45,872 nt of DNA from Muribaculum sp. Its GTDB lineage: Bacteria > Bacillota > Clostridia > Lachnospirales > Lachnospiraceae. Positions 25,503 through 35,160 of this stretch are shown here, piece by piece. The stretch lies in NCBI GenBank assembly GCA_023663735.1, contig JAMPGV010000014.1, positions 1 to 45,872 of the forward strand. The letters run 5' to 3'. Made by a program: the position numbers and the translations under genes. The stretch's first letter is position 1. Every line of letters begins with the position of its first letter. The notes under the pieces are model-generated. The model was not told the DNA's origin and did no database searches. It saw only the letters and a list, made by a program, of their open reading frames with translations.

Positions 25503-25928
25503 GTGAATATAGCATCTTTCATAATGCCCAAGGCAGAAGTCTCTTATCTGCGCGATGGCATGACCCTCCGGCAGGGATTGGAAAGGCTCAAACACAGCGG
25601 CTTTACCGCGGTACCCGTAATTGATGCGGAGGACCGCTATGTGGGAGTGGTCAGCGAGGGAGATTTTCTCTGGAATATTCTGGCGCACAACGAGCAGCTG
25701 GAGAACGTGACCATGAAGCAGGTGGAGCATATGACGCTCCGGGAGATCATCCAGAGCGGCAAGGTGCGGCCGGTATGCATTGACACGAACATGGAGCAGC
25801 TTCTGGGGCAGGCGCAGCTGCAGAATTTCGTGCCTGTCGTGGATGACCGGAATGTGTTTATCGGCCTTGTCACCAGAAGCGAGATTATCAAATATGTGGT
25901 GAGGAAACAATTGGACGCCGCCAGATGA
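25503..25928 (+). CDS. CBS-domain protein
   Basis: A 141-residue protein made of two CBS domains and little else: residues about 5-65 (FTAVPVIDAEDRYVGVVSEGDF) and 75-135 (FVPVVDDRNVFIGLVTRSEI), shown here by their core strands AVPVIDAE and VPVVDDRN. A CBS pair binds adenosine nucleotides and acts as an energy or nucleotide sensor; with no catalytic domain attached, it may regulate a partner. It sits directly before apt (adenine salvage) and rel, which fits a nucleotide-sensing role, though this is inference. The start is GTG, with GAGGAG 7 nt upstream. Confidence 0.85.
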   Translation: MNIASFIMPKAEVSYLRDGMTLRQGLERLKHSGFTAVPVIDAEDRYVGVVSEGDFLWNILAHNEQLENVTMKQVEHMTLREIIQSGKVRPVCIDTNMEQLLGQAQLQNFVPVVDDRNVFIGLVTRSEIIKYVVRKQLDAAR

Positions 25929-25959
25929 CGGCTGCGCAAATCTATGAGAGGTATATTTT

Positions 25960-26484
25960 ATGAAAAAACTGGAAGAATATGTGAGAAGCATTCCGGATTT
26001 TCCGGAGAAGGGAATTATTTTCCGCGATGTGACAAGCGTCCTGCAGGACGCGGAGGGACTGCATCTGGCCATTGATACCATGCAGGAACTGGTGAAGGAT
26101 CTGGAGTATGACGTGGTGGCGGGGCCGGAATCCCGGGGATTTATCTTCGGAACGCCCATTGCATATAATAACAGAAAACCGTTCGTGCTGATCCGCAAGA
26201 AGGGAAAACTTCCCTGTGAGACGGTGGAGAAAACCTATGATCTGGAGTACGGACAGGCCACAATCGAGATGCACAAGGACAGTATCGTACCCGGGCAGAG
26301 AGTTCTGATCGTGGACGATCTGATCGCCACAGGGGGAACCACGGAGGCGATGGTTCAGCTGGTGGAATCTCTCGGCGGAGTCGTGGTGGGCGTGGTCGTG
26401 CTGATGGAGCTGGCGGGCTTGAAGGGCCGCGAGAGACTGAACGGATATCGTCTGGATTCTGCCATCTGCTATCCGGGAAAGTAG
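25960..26484 (+). CDS. apt: Adenine phosphoribosyltransferase
   Basis: Apt salvages adenine to AMP with PRPP. The 174-residue protein has the usual length, the N-terminal segment SIPDFPEKGIIFRDVTS typical of Apt, and the PRPP loop VLIVDDLIATGGTTEAM near residues 111-127. GPESRGFIFG carries the hood/base-binding region. AGAGG lies 11 nt before the ATG. The apt-rel order is well known in Bacillota and supports both assignments. Confidence 0.95.
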   Translation: MKKLEEYVRSIPDFPEKGIIFRDVTSVLQDAEGLHLAIDTMQELVKDLEYDVVAGPESRGFIFGTPIAYNNRKPFVLIRKKGKLPCETVEKTYDLEYGQATIEMHKDSIVPGQRVLIVDDLIATGGTTEAMVQLVESLGGVVVGVVVLMELAGLKGRERLNGYRLDSAICYPGK

Positions 26485-26532
26485 GAAATCCGACACAAAT
26501 TACAGGAGGGAATCAGTCAGCTGGGAGCCGTT

Positions 26533-28839
26533 ATGACAGAAGAAAAGAGCGCAGTGATTTTTGAGGATGGAAGACTGAATAAAGCGGAAGAATTTGTGAC
26601 CCCTGAGGCGCTGTACCAGAGGCTTATCAGTCATGTGCGCAAATACCACCCCAGCGACGATATCTCCATGATTGCCAAGGCTTACGAGACCGCCAGCGAG
26701 GCGCACAAAGACCAGCTGCGCAAATCGGGGGAGCCGTATATTATCCATCCGCTGAACGTGGCGATTATACTGGCGGATCTGGAGCTGGACAAAGAGACCA
26801 TCGTGGCGGGCATTCTCCATGACGTGGTGGAGGACACCGTGATGACGGAGGAGGATCTGGAGCGGGAGTTCGGCCACGACGTGGCGCTTCTGGTGGACGG
26901 CGTCACAAAGCTGGAGAAAATTCCGCTTTCCGCGGGGGAGAACCAGCCGGATATCAAGCTGGAACTACAGGCGGAGAACCTCCGCAAAATGTTCCTCGCC
27001 ATGGCAAAGGATATCCGCGTCATCCTGATCAAGCTGGCAGACAGACTGCACAATATGCGGACGCTGCGCTATCAGAAGCCCGAGAGCCAGAAGCGCATCG
27101 CCAGAGAGACGCTGGAGATCTACTGTCCCATCGCCCAAAGGCTGGGCATCAGCAAGATCAAGACGGAGCTGGACGATCTGTCCCTGAAATATCTGGAGCC
27201 GGAAGTCTATTATGATCTGGTGGACAAAATCGCCGTGCGCAAGAGCGTGCGGGAGTCCTATATTCAGAGCATTGTGGACGAGGTGGGCGAGCATGTCAAG
27301 CACGCCGGCATCCGAGCCAAGGTGGACGGCCGCGTCAAGCACTTTTTCAGTATTTATAAAAAGATGAAGAACCAGAATAAGACGCTGGATCAGATCTATG
27401 ATCTGTTCGCCGTGCGCATCATCGTGGACACGGTGAAGGACTGCTATGCGGCGCTGGGCGTGATTCATGAGATGTACAAGCCGATTCCCGGGCGTTTTAA
27501 GGACTATATCGCCATGCCCAAGGCGAATATGTACCAGTCTCTGCACACCACTTTGATCGGGAGCAACGGACAGCCCTTCGAGGTGCAGATCCGCACTTTT
27601 GAGATGCACAAGGCGGCCGAGTACGGAATTGCCGCCCATTGGAAATACAAAGAGGCGTCCGACGGCAAAAAGGTGGAGGGGCAGGAGGAGAAAAAGCTGG
27701 TCTGGCTCCGCCAGATTCTGGAATGGCAGCGGGATATGTCCGACAACAAGGAATTCCTGAATCTGTTGAAAAACGATCTGGATTTGTTCTCCGACAATGT
27801 GTATTGCTTTACGCCCACGGGCGAGGTGAAAAACCTTCCCGCCGGTTCCACCCCCATCGACTTTGCCTACAGCATCCATTCCGCGGTGGGAAACAAGATG
27901 GTGGGCGCCAGAGTGAACGGGAAGCTTGTGTCCATTGATTACGAGATTCACAACGGGGATCGTATCGAGGTCATCACCTCCCAGAATGCCAAAGGTCCCA
28001 GCAGAGACTGGCTGAACGTGGTCAAGAGTACACAGGCCAAGAATAAGATCAACCAGTGGTTCAAAAATGAGCTGAAAGAGGACAATGTGGCCAAGGGCAA
28101 AGAGCTTCTGGCCGCGTACTGCAAGACCAAGGGAGTCAACACCTCCAACATTATGAAGCAGGAATACATGGATGTGATTCTGCACAAATACGGTTTCAGG
28201 GATTGGGACAGCGTGCTGGCCGCCGTGGGACACGGCGCTCTGAAGGAAGGCCAGATCATCAATAAAATGCAGGAACTCTACGACCGGGAGCATAGGCGGA
28301 CGCTCACCAACGAGGAGGTGCTGCACAGCATTGCGGAGGTTGCGGCCGCAAGCGCCAACCGCCCTGCGCAGATGCGCTCCAAAGGCGGAATCGTGGTGCG
28401 GGGAATTGCAGATTTGTCCGTGCGGTTTTCCAAATGCTGTTCTCCCGTGCCGGGGGACGAGATTGTGGGATTTGTCACCAGAGGCCGGGGAATATCGGTT
28501 CACCGGACGGATTGTATCAATATTTTGAATCTTCCGGAGATTGAGCGGGCCAGACTCTTGGAGGCGGAGTGGCATATGCCCGATCATGCGGCGGCGGAGA
28601 AATTCGAGGCGGAGATCCGGATTTTTGCCAACGACCGGAGCGGACTGCTGGCGGATATCACCAAGGTCATGACGGAGAAAAACATCAATATTCTGTCGCT
28701 GAACACCCGCACCAGCAAGCAGGGGCAGGCCACGCTGCAGATTATGTTCGAGACCAGCGGCAGGGAGGAATTGAGCCGGATTATCGAGAAGATCCGGGCG
28801 ATCGAGAGTGTGATCGACATTGAGAGAACTTCGAGCTGA
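26533..28839 (+). CDS. rel: Bifunctional (p)ppGpp synthetase/hydrolase
   Basis: A long RelA/SpoT homologue of 768 residues, controlling the stringent response alarmone. In order: the HD hydrolase domain with His96-Asp97 in LHDVVEDT (active form), the synthetase domain with RFKD at 321-324 (the RXKD form found in bifunctional Rel) and KANMYQSLHTT, a TGS domain around 415-478, a helical region, a conserved-cysteine segment (FSKCCSPVPGD) and a C-terminal ACT domain from about 690 (NDRSGLLADITKVM). All regulatory and catalytic parts are present, so it should both make and degrade (p)ppGpp. It lies 48 nt after apt. Confidence 0.95.
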   Translation: MTEEKSAVIFEDGRLNKAEEFVTPEALYQRLISHVRKYHPSDDISMIAKAYETASEAHKDQLRKSGEPYIIHPLNVAIILADLELDKETIVAGILHDVVEDTVMTEEDLEREFGHDVALLVDGVTKLEKIPLSAGENQPDIKLELQAENLRKMFLAMAKDIRVILIKLADRLHNMRTLRYQKPESQKRIARETLEIYCPIAQRLGISKIKTELDDLSLKYLEPEVYYDLVDKIAVRKSVRESYIQSIVDEVGEHVKHAGIRAKVDGRVKHFFSIYKKMKNQNKTLDQIYDLFAVRIIVDTVKDCYAALGVIHEMYKPIPGRFKDYIAMPKANMYQSLHTTLIGSNGQPFEVQIRTFEMHKAAEYGIAAHWKYKEASDGKKVEGQEEKKLVWLRQILEWQRDMSDNKEFLNLLKNDLDLFSDNVYCFTPTGEVKNLPAGSTPIDFAYSIHSAVGNKMVGARVNGKLVSIDYEIHNGDRIEVITSQNAKGPSRDWLNVVKSTQAKNKINQWFKNELKEDNVAKGKELLAAYCKTKGVNTSNIMKQEYMDVILHKYGFRDWDSVLAAVGHGALKEGQIINKMQELYDREHRRTLTNEEVLHSIAEVAAASANRPAQMRSKGGIVVRGIADLSVRFSKCCSPVPGDEIVGFVTRGRGISVHRTDCINILNLPEIERARLLEAEWHMPDHAAAEKFEAEIRIFANDRSGLLADITKVMTEKNINILSLNTRTSKQGQATLQIMFETSGREELSRIIEKIRAIESVIDIERTSS

Positions 28840-28854
28840 CAGACAGGAGCGGAT

Positions 28855-29517
28855 ATGGGAGAGTTGAAGATCGGACGGATGGTGCTGGGCGTATGCGGCA
28901 CCAACACTTATTTTTTATACCGGGCGGGCGCGGAGGAATGTCTTGTGGTAGATCCCGCGGACTATGGCAGACAGATCTATGCGAATCTGCGCAAGAACGG
29001 ACTGCGGGTGGCGGGGATCCTGTTGACCCACGGGCATTTTGACCATATCTGGGGCGTGGAAGCGCTGAAGGCCGCGGCCAACGAGGTGGCGGAGCATCAC
29101 GGCTATGAGCCGGTGCTGGTCTATGCCTGTGAGGCGGAGCGGGCGCTTCTTGGGGATGTGCGGCTGAATGTGTCCGAGAGCGCGGGAAGAGCCTGTGCCG
29201 TGGAGGCGGACGTCTATGTGAAGGACGGCGATACCGTGGAGATCGCGGGCATTGGCTGTCAGGTGATCGCCACGCCCGGCCACACGGAGGGCGGGTGCTG
29301 TTATTATTTTGAGGAGGCGGGATTCTGCGTCTGCGGCGACACGATTTTTCAGGAGTCGGTGGGCAGAACCGATCTGCCAACGGGCAGTCTCTCCACGCTT
29401 GTGCGCTCCATCCGGGAGAAGCTGTTTGTCCTGCCTAAGGAGACGAAGCTCTATCCGGGACACGGGGATGACACCACCGTGGCGCATGAGAGACAATACA
29501 ATCCCTTCTTGGGGTAA
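28855..29517 (+). CDS. MBL-fold metallo-hydrolase (glyoxalase II-like)
   Basis: A 220-residue metallo-beta-lactamase fold protein. The metal motif is THGHFDH near residues 60-66, with further ligands in TPGHTEG and CGDTIF and the final YPGHGDD. It resembles the single-domain glyoxalase II-like hydrolases that stand beside rel in many Clostridia. The natural substrate is not known; a thioester is likely. The start lies 15 nt after the rel stop, with CAGGAG upstream, so it is probably in the same transcript. Confidence 0.88.
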   Translation: MGELKIGRMVLGVCGTNTYFLYRAGAEECLVVDPADYGRQIYANLRKNGLRVAGILLTHGHFDHIWGVEALKAAANEVAEHHGYEPVLVYACEAERALLGDVRLNVSESAGRACAVEADVYVKDGDTVEIAGIGCQVIATPGHTEGGCCYYFEEAGFCVCGDTIFQESVGRTDLPTGSLSTLVRSIREKLFVLPKETKLYPGHGDDTTVAHERQYNPFLG

Positions 29518-29559
29518 AATGACGCCTGAAAGGGGTTCGTCCGGAGAACAGGGTGGAAG

Positions 29560-31032
29560 ATGCTTGTCATTGAATTAAACAGAGCCAATTATGAATATGA
29601 CGTCAACGCCCTTGTGCGGGCGTTTTATCCCGGCGAGGCGGTGACAATCCTGACGCCCGAGAGTACGCCCGGGAGGAGGAGTCAGACCGCACAGGAGCGG
29701 GAGCGCCGCAGACAGGCGGAGGAGAGGATTCTGGAGCTGACGGTTGAACTGCAGGCGGCAGGCGCGCAGGTGTGCATAGGAGATCAGGCATACGGCTGGG
29801 AGAGTGCGTCCGGGGAGGAGTACAAGCACGGGTTCAAGCGTTTTCTGTATCGTACCTTGCGGGAATACACGGGACGCACACTGCCCTGGGGGAGCCTCAC
29901 GGGGATCCGTCCCACCAAGATTGCCTGCGGTATGCTGGAGGCTGGGCAGGACGAGCAGGAGGTGCTGCGTACCTTTACGGAAACCTATGAGGTGAGCCGG
30001 GAGAAAGCCATGCTTGGTCTGGAGATTGCCAAGCGGGAGCTTGAGATTTTAAAAGAGGTGCATTATGAACAGGGGTACAGTCTCTACATAGGGATTCCTT
30101 TCTGTCCGACTACCTGTCTGTACTGTTCGTTCACATCTTTCCCCATCGGAGGATACCGGAAGCAGGTGGACGCTTATATCGACTGCCTGATCCGGGAGAT
30201 GGATTTTGTGGCGGAGCAGATGTCCGGCAGGATTCTGGACAGCGTCTATATCGGCGGGGGAACGCCTACCACGCTGGAGCCGGAACAGCTTGACAGGCTG
30301 TTGGCGGCGCTGCGGGAGCGGTTTGATTTCTCGTCCGTCCAAGAATTTACGGTGGAGGCGGGGCGGGCGGACAGCATCACGGAGGAGAAACTGCGGGTGC
30401 TGTTCGGGCATCAAGTGGGCAGGATTTCCGTCAATCCCCAGACCATGAAGCAGGAGACTTTGGACATCATTGGCAGAAAGGCCACCGTGGAGCAGGTGGT
30501 CGAGGCGTTCCGGCTGGCCAGAACCGTGGGTTTCACCAATATCAACATGGATTTGATTCTGGGGCTTCCCGGCGAGTCGGAGGCGGATGTGCGGCACACC
30601 ATAGAGTCCGTCGCGGAGCTTGCGCCGGACAGCTTGACGGTGCATTCTCTGGCGGTGAAGCGGGCTTCCAGCTTGAGCCAATGGATTCGGGAGAACGGGG
30701 TGGATGCGCTCCGCAACACGGACGAAACCATGGCCGTCGCGGCGGAAGGGGCAAAGCGCATGGGCATGGCGCCGTATTATCTCTACAGGCAGAAGAACAT
30801 GTCCGGCAATTTTGAGAATGTGGGGTATGCGAAACCCGGGAAATACGGGCTGTATAATATTTTGATTATGGAGGAGAAGCAGACCATCGTGGCGTTAGGA
30901 GCGGGAAGCATCACCAAGGCGGTGTGGCCGGACGGGCGCATCGAGCGGTGCGAGAACGTGAAGGATGTTGCGGGGTATATTGCGAGGATTGAGGAAATGA
31001 TAGAAAGGAAACGCATGTTGCTGGGGGATTGA
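29560..31032 (+). CDS. hemZ: Radical SAM coproporphyrinogen dehydrogenase-like protein
   Basis: A 490-residue HemN/HemZ-family protein. An N-terminal extension of about 165 residues precedes the radical SAM domain, as in HemZ. The 4Fe-4S cysteines are Cys182, Cys186 and Cys189 in PFCPTTCLYCSF. SAM-binding glycines are in YIGGGTPTTL, and FTVEAGR and MDLILGLPGE follow as in the HemN family. HemZ is proposed to oxidise coproporphyrinogen III without oxygen, but in gut Clostridia lacking most haem genes the real substrate is uncertain. The rel, MBL-hydrolase, hemZ order is common in Lachnospiraceae, as I recall. The ATG at 29560 is preceded by GGTGGAAG at short spacing. Confidence 0.88.
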   Translation: MLVIELNRANYEYDVNALVRAFYPGEAVTILTPESTPGRRSQTAQERERRRQAEERILELTVELQAAGAQVCIGDQAYGWESASGEEYKHGFKRFLYRTLREYTGRTLPWGSLTGIRPTKIACGMLEAGQDEQEVLRTFTETYEVSREKAMLGLEIAKRELEILKEVHYEQGYSLYIGIPFCPTTCLYCSFTSFPIGGYRKQVDAYIDCLIREMDFVAEQMSGRILDSVYIGGGTPTTLEPEQLDRLLAALRERFDFSSVQEFTVEAGRADSITEEKLRVLFGHQVGRISVNPQTMKQETLDIIGRKATVEQVVEAFRLARTVGFTNINMDLILGLPGESEADVRHTIESVAELAPDSLTVHSLAVKRASSLSQWIRENGVDALRNTDETMAVAAEGAKRMGMAPYYLYRQKNMSGNFENVGYAKPGKYGLYNILIMEEKQTIVALGAGSITKAVWPDGRIERCENVKDVAGYIARIEEMIERKRMLLGD

Positions 31033-31088
31033 CCGTTGGTTTATCCATTCGGTAATGAAGCGTTAATCTATAAAAGGAGGACGATTTC

Positions 31089-31952
31089 ATGGAAAAGGCA
31101 AAGGTTTATTTTACGAAGGAGATTACCCCCGAGGCGGTGATCCGTCTGTATGAGGTTTTGAATGCGCCGCTCTCCGGCAGGGTGGCGGTAAAGGTACATT
31201 CCGGCGAGGTGGGCAATCAGAATTTTATCCGCCCCCCTTTCTGGAAGCCTGTGATCGACAAGGTGCAGGGTACCATCGTGGAGTGCAACACCGCCTATGA
31301 GGGCAAGCGCAACACCACCAAGGATCACTGGGAGACGATGAAGCTGCACGGCTGGACGGATGTGGCCAAAGTGGACATCATGGACGAGGACGGCGAGATG
31401 GAACTTGCGGTGGACGGAGGCCGGCAGCTTTCCGTCAATTATGTGGGGAGTCATCTTGCCAATTATGATTCCATGCTGGTACTCACTCATTTTAAGGGAC
31501 ATCCTATGGGGGGCTTTGGTGGCGCGCTGAAGAATATTTCCATCGGTATTGCATCTTCCCACGGCAAAGCCTATATCCACGGGGCGGGCGACGAGGAGAA
31601 AATCTGGTCCTCCAAGCAGGATGACTTTCTGGAGTCCATGGCGGATGCGGCGAAGTCCGTGGTAAAATACTTCGACGGCAGGATGGTCTTTATCAACGCT
31701 ATGTGCAATATGTCCGTGGACTGCGACTGCTGTGCGGTGGCGGAAGATCCCGAGATCGGAGATATCGGTCTGCTGGCCAGTCTGGATCCCGTTGCGCTGG
31801 ATCAGGCCTGCGTGGATTTGGTGTATGCGTCCAAAGATCCGGGCAAGGCGCATCTGATTGAGCGCATGGAGTCCAAAAACGGCATTCATATCGTGGAGAC
31901 TGCGGCGCAGCTGGGATTCGGCAGCAGGGAGTACGAGCTGATTGAGGCCTGA
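31089..31952 (+). CDS. DUF362 domain protein
   Basis: A 287-residue protein of the DUF362 family. Visible features are the segment RVAVKVHSGE near the N-terminus, VLTHFKGHPMGGFGGALKN in the middle and LASLDPVALDQACVDLVY near the end, all typical of the family. Unlike many relatives it has no C-terminal ferredoxin-like pair of CxxCxxCxxxC motifs; it does have a cysteine cluster CNMSVDCDCC that may hold a metal. The function is unknown. A strong AAAGGAGGA precedes the start, with a 56-nt gap after hemZ. Confidence 0.85.
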   Translation: MEKAKVYFTKEITPEAVIRLYEVLNAPLSGRVAVKVHSGEVGNQNFIRPPFWKPVIDKVQGTIVECNTAYEGKRNTTKDHWETMKLHGWTDVAKVDIMDEDGEMELAVDGGRQLSVNYVGSHLANYDSMLVLTHFKGHPMGGFGGALKNISIGIASSHGKAYIHGAGDEEKIWSSKQDDFLESMADAAKSVVKYFDGRMVFINAMCNMSVDCDCCAVAEDPEIGDIGLLASLDPVALDQACVDLVYASKDPGKAHLIERMESKNGIHIVETAAQLGFGSREYELIEA

Positions 31953-31985
31953 CAGACGGCGGTCTGACAGACTGAAGTCTGTCAG
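31949..31985 (+). repeat. CTGACAGAC repeat and hairpin before hisS
   Basis: CTGACAGAC occurs at 31949-31957 (across the stop codon of the DUF362 gene) and at 31964-31972; its reverse complement lies at 31977-31985. The second and third form a 10-bp hairpin with a 2-nt loop (31964-31985). There is no T-tract, so it is more likely an RNA-processing or stability element than a terminator. Confidence 0.5.
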
Positions 31986-32030
31986 AATGCGGAGGATTTC
32001 AGAAAATACGGCGGAAAGGTGAAAAGAGGA

Positions 32031-33293
32031 ATGGCATTGAGCAAAAAGCCCACAACGGGCATGAAGGATATTCTGCCGCAGGAGATGCGGATCAGGGATT
32101 ATGTCATGAGCGTCATCAAGGATACCTACGGCAGGTTTGGCTTTATTTCCATCGAGACGCCCTGTGTGGAGAATCTGGCCAATCTGACGAACAAGCAGGG
32201 CGGTGACAATGAAAAACTGATCTTCAAGATTTTAAAGCGGGGGGAGAAACTGAATTTGGATACGGCGGAGACGGAGGCGGACGTGGCGGATCTGGGGCTG
32301 CGGTATGACCTGACCGTGCCGCTGGTGCGCTTTTATTCCAACAATGCCTCCTCCCTTCCCGCGCCTTTCAAAGCGCTGCAGATGGGCAGCGTATGGCGGG
32401 CGGACAAGCCCCAGAGAGGGCGGTACCGCCAGTTTATGCAATGTGATATCGACATCTTGGGCGAGCCGTCCAATCTGGCGGAGATTGAGCTGATTCTGGC
32501 CACCAGCACCACGCTGACGCGGCTGGGCTTTCGGAATTTCAGGATCCGCATCAACGACAGGCGGATTCTGAAAGCCATGGCCGCCTATGCGGGATTTGAG
32601 GAGGAGAGCTATGACAGCGTGTTCATCACGCTGGATAAGATGGACAAGATTGGCAGGGACGGCGTGAAGGCGGAGCTTGTGCAGAACGGTTTCGGCGAGG
32701 AAGCGTGCGGGAAATATCTGGAACTCTTCGAGGCCGTGGAGGCGGCGCAGGACGGCGTGGCCTGTCTGATTGAGCGGCTGGGAGAACTGCTGGATGCGGA
32801 GGTCATGGATTCCTTTAGGGAGATCCTGTCCAGTGTGCGGGCCACGCAGTCAGACAGTTTTGAGCTGGTCTTTGACCCCACGCTGGTGCGGGGTATGAGC
32901 TATTACACGGGTACGATCTTCGAGGTGGCCATGCCGGAATTCGGCGGAAGCTGCGGCGGCGGCGGACGTTATGACAAGATGGTGGGGAAATTTACGGGCA
33001 GCGACGTTCCGGCCTGTGGATTTTCCATCGGGTTCGAGCGCATCGTCCTGCTTCTCATGGAGCGGGGATTTCAGGTGCCGGATCGCCCCAGACGGGTCGC
33101 TTATCTGGTGGAGAAGGGCGTGAGCGGAGAGGAATTGTGCAAAGTGATCGCTCAGGCGCAGAAGGCCAGAGAGGACGGCACACAGGTGCTGGTGGCTCGT
33201 ATGAACAAAAATAAGAAGTTTCAGAAGGAACAGCTGGGGCAGGAAGGCTATGAGGAATTTGCGGAGTTTTACAGAGAGCCGCTGAAAAAATAA
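32031..33293 (+). CDS. hisS: Histidyl-tRNA synthetase
   Basis: HisRS charges tRNA-His. The 420-residue class II enzyme shows motif 2 (WRADKPQRGRYRQF), the histidine-binding HisA motif (LVRGMSYYTGTIFEV) and motif 3 (GFSIGFERIVLL), with the glycine-rich loop FGGSCGGGGRYDKMV before it. The C-terminal anticodon-binding domain covers about residues 335-420. I chose the ATG at 32031, with GGAAAGG 11 nt upstream; a GTG at 32019 in the same frame is an alternative that would add four residues. It pairs with aspS 21 nt downstream, a common arrangement in Bacillota. No T-box leader fits in the 78-nt gap upstream. Confidence 0.95.
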   Translation: MALSKKPTTGMKDILPQEMRIRDYVMSVIKDTYGRFGFISIETPCVENLANLTNKQGGDNEKLIFKILKRGEKLNLDTAETEADVADLGLRYDLTVPLVRFYSNNASSLPAPFKALQMGSVWRADKPQRGRYRQFMQCDIDILGEPSNLAEIELILATSTTLTRLGFRNFRIRINDRRILKAMAAYAGFEEESYDSVFITLDKMDKIGRDGVKAELVQNGFGEEACGKYLELFEAVEAAQDGVACLIERLGELLDAEVMDSFREILSSVRATQSDSFELVFDPTLVRGMSYYTGTIFEVAMPEFGGSCGGGGRYDKMVGKFTGSDVPACGFSIGFERIVLLLMERGFQVPDRPRRVAYLVEKGVSGEELCKVIAQAQKAREDGTQVLVARMNKNKKFQKEQLGQEGYEEFAEFYREPLKK

Positions 33294-33314
33294 GCAGAAT
33301 CGAGGAGAAAGACA

Positions 33315-35111
33315 ATGGCTGAGTCAATGAAGGGATTAAAGCGCACGCACCGCTGCGGCGAGTTGAGCGCCGCCCATGCGGGCGAGACGGTCACCGTCAT
33401 GGGATGGGTGCAGAAGCAGAGAAACAAAGGCGGTATCATTTTTGTGGATCTGCGAGACAGGGCGGGAATCCTGCAGGTGATTTTTGAGGAGAGCGACTGC
33501 GGGGCGGACAATTTTGCCAAGGCAGAGAAGCTGCGCAGCGAATTTGTGGTGGCGGTCACCGGAAAAGTGGCGAAGCGTGCGGGTGCGGTGAATGAGAATC
33601 TGGCGACAGGGGAGATCGAAATCCGCGCCGAAGGGCTGAGGATTCTCTCCGAGGCGGAGACGCCGCCGTTCCCCATTGAGGCTGATTCCAAGACCAAGGA
33701 AGAGCTGCGCCTCAAATACCGCTATCTGGATTTGAGAAGGCCGGATCTGCAGCGCAATCTGATGCTTCGCAGCAGGATTGCCACCGCCATACGGACATTC
33801 TTAAGCGAGGAGGGATTTCTGGAAATAGAGACCCCTATTTTGAACAAATCCACGCCGGAGGGGGCGAGGGACTATCTGGTTCCCAGCCGGATTCATCCGG
33901 GCTGTTTTTATGCGCTGCCGCAGTCTCCTCAGATTTTTAAGCAGCTTCTCATGTGTTCCGGCTATGACCGGTATTTTCAGATTGCCAAATGTTTCCGGGA
34001 TGAGGATCTGCGCGCGGACAGGCAGCCTGAATTTACGCAGATCGATCTGGAGATGTCGTTTGTGGATGTGGACGACGTCATCGACGCCACCGAGCGCATG
34101 GTGGCGAAGGTGTGCAAAGACGCCATCGGGCTGGAGGTGGAGCTTCCCATGAAGCGGATGACTTGGCAGGAAGCCATGGATCGCTTTGGCTCCGACAAAC
34201 CCGACACGCGTTTCGGCATGGAGCTTCAGGACGTCTCGGACATCGTGAAGGACTGCGGGTTCGGTGTGTTTACGTCCGCGCTGGCGGCCGGAGGCAGCGT
34301 GCGGGGCGTCAATGCGAAGGGGCAGGCTGAGATGCCCCGGAAAAAGATCGACGCGCTGGTGGAATTTGCAAAGGGATACGGCGCAAAGGGGCTGGCGTAT
34401 CTGTCCGTGATGCCGGACGGAACCTACAAGTCCTCCTTTGCGAAATTTCTATCGGAGGAGGAGCTGAAAGCCCTTGTGGCGGCTATGGACGGAGAGCCGG
34501 GGGATCTGTTGTTCTTCGCGGCGGACAGATTAAAGATTGTGTATTCCGTGCTGGGAGCGCTCCGCTGTGAGCTGGCGCGCCAGCTGGAGTTGATTGACAA
34601 TGACCGATTCGATTTCCTGTGGGTGACGGAGTTCCCGCAGTTTGAATGGAGCGATGAGGAGGAGCGTTATGTGGCCATGCATCATCCGTTCACCATGCCG
34701 ATGGAGGAAGATCTTCCTATGCTTGATACCGATCCCGGCAGCGTGCGGGCGAAGGCCTACGATATCGTCTTAAACGGTGTGGAGCTGGGCGGCGGAAGCG
34801 TGAGAATCTTTCAGAGCGACGTGCAGGAGCGGATGTTTGAGGCATTGGGCTTTACGAAGGAGAAGGCGCATCAGCAGTTTGGATTCCTGCTGGACGCTTT
34901 CCGGTACGGTGTGCCGCCTCATGCGGGGCTGGCCATCGGACTGGACCGGTTTGTCATGCTGTTGGTCAAGGCGGACAATATCCGGGAGGTGATCGCGTTC
35001 CCCAAGGTGAAGGACGCTTCCTGTCTGATGTCGGAAGCGCCCGGCGAGGTCGATCCGGCGCAGCTTGAGGAGCTTTCGCTGGCCGTTGTCGGCGGGGAGC
35101 CGGAGGCGTAG
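33315..35111 (+). CDS. aspS: Aspartyl-tRNA synthetase
   Basis: AspRS charges tRNA-Asp. The 598-residue protein is of bacterial type: an N-terminal OB-fold anticodon domain (GWVQKQRNKGGIIFVDLRDR), the class II catalytic core with motif 2 (FRDEDLRADRQPEFTQID), the bacterial GAD insertion around residues 290-420, and motif 3 (GLAIGLDRFVMLL). QSPQIFKQLLM is the conserved aspartate-site segment. Length and domains are full. AGGAG lies 9 nt before the ATG. It is probably co-transcribed with hisS. Confidence 0.96.
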   Translation: MAESMKGLKRTHRCGELSAAHAGETVTVMGWVQKQRNKGGIIFVDLRDRAGILQVIFEESDCGADNFAKAEKLRSEFVVAVTGKVAKRAGAVNENLATGEIEIRAEGLRILSEAETPPFPIEADSKTKEELRLKYRYLDLRRPDLQRNLMLRSRIATAIRTFLSEEGFLEIETPILNKSTPEGARDYLVPSRIHPGCFYALPQSPQIFKQLLMCSGYDRYFQIAKCFRDEDLRADRQPEFTQIDLEMSFVDVDDVIDATERMVAKVCKDAIGLEVELPMKRMTWQEAMDRFGSDKPDTRFGMELQDVSDIVKDCGFGVFTSALAAGGSVRGVNAKGQAEMPRKKIDALVEFAKGYGAKGLAYLSVMPDGTYKSSFAKFLSEEELKALVAAMDGEPGDLLFFAADRLKIVYSVLGALRCELARQLELIDNDRFDFLWVTEFPQFEWSDEEERYVAMHHPFTMPMEEDLPMLDTDPGSVRAKAYDIVLNGVELGGGSVRIFQSDVQERMFEALGFTKEKAHQQFGFLLDAFRYGVPPHAGLAIGLDRFVMLLVKADNIREVIAFPKVKDASCLMSEAPGEVDPAQLEELSLAVVGGEPEA

Positions 35112-35160
35112 ACAGGAAGGCGCAGAGGGTCCTCAATAGAGATGAGATAGAGGTTGCAAT

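Noticed and set aside
31953-32030. T-box leader for hisS
   Set aside because: The gap is only 78 nt, too short for a T-box, and no T-box core sequence or terminator/antiterminator pair is visible.
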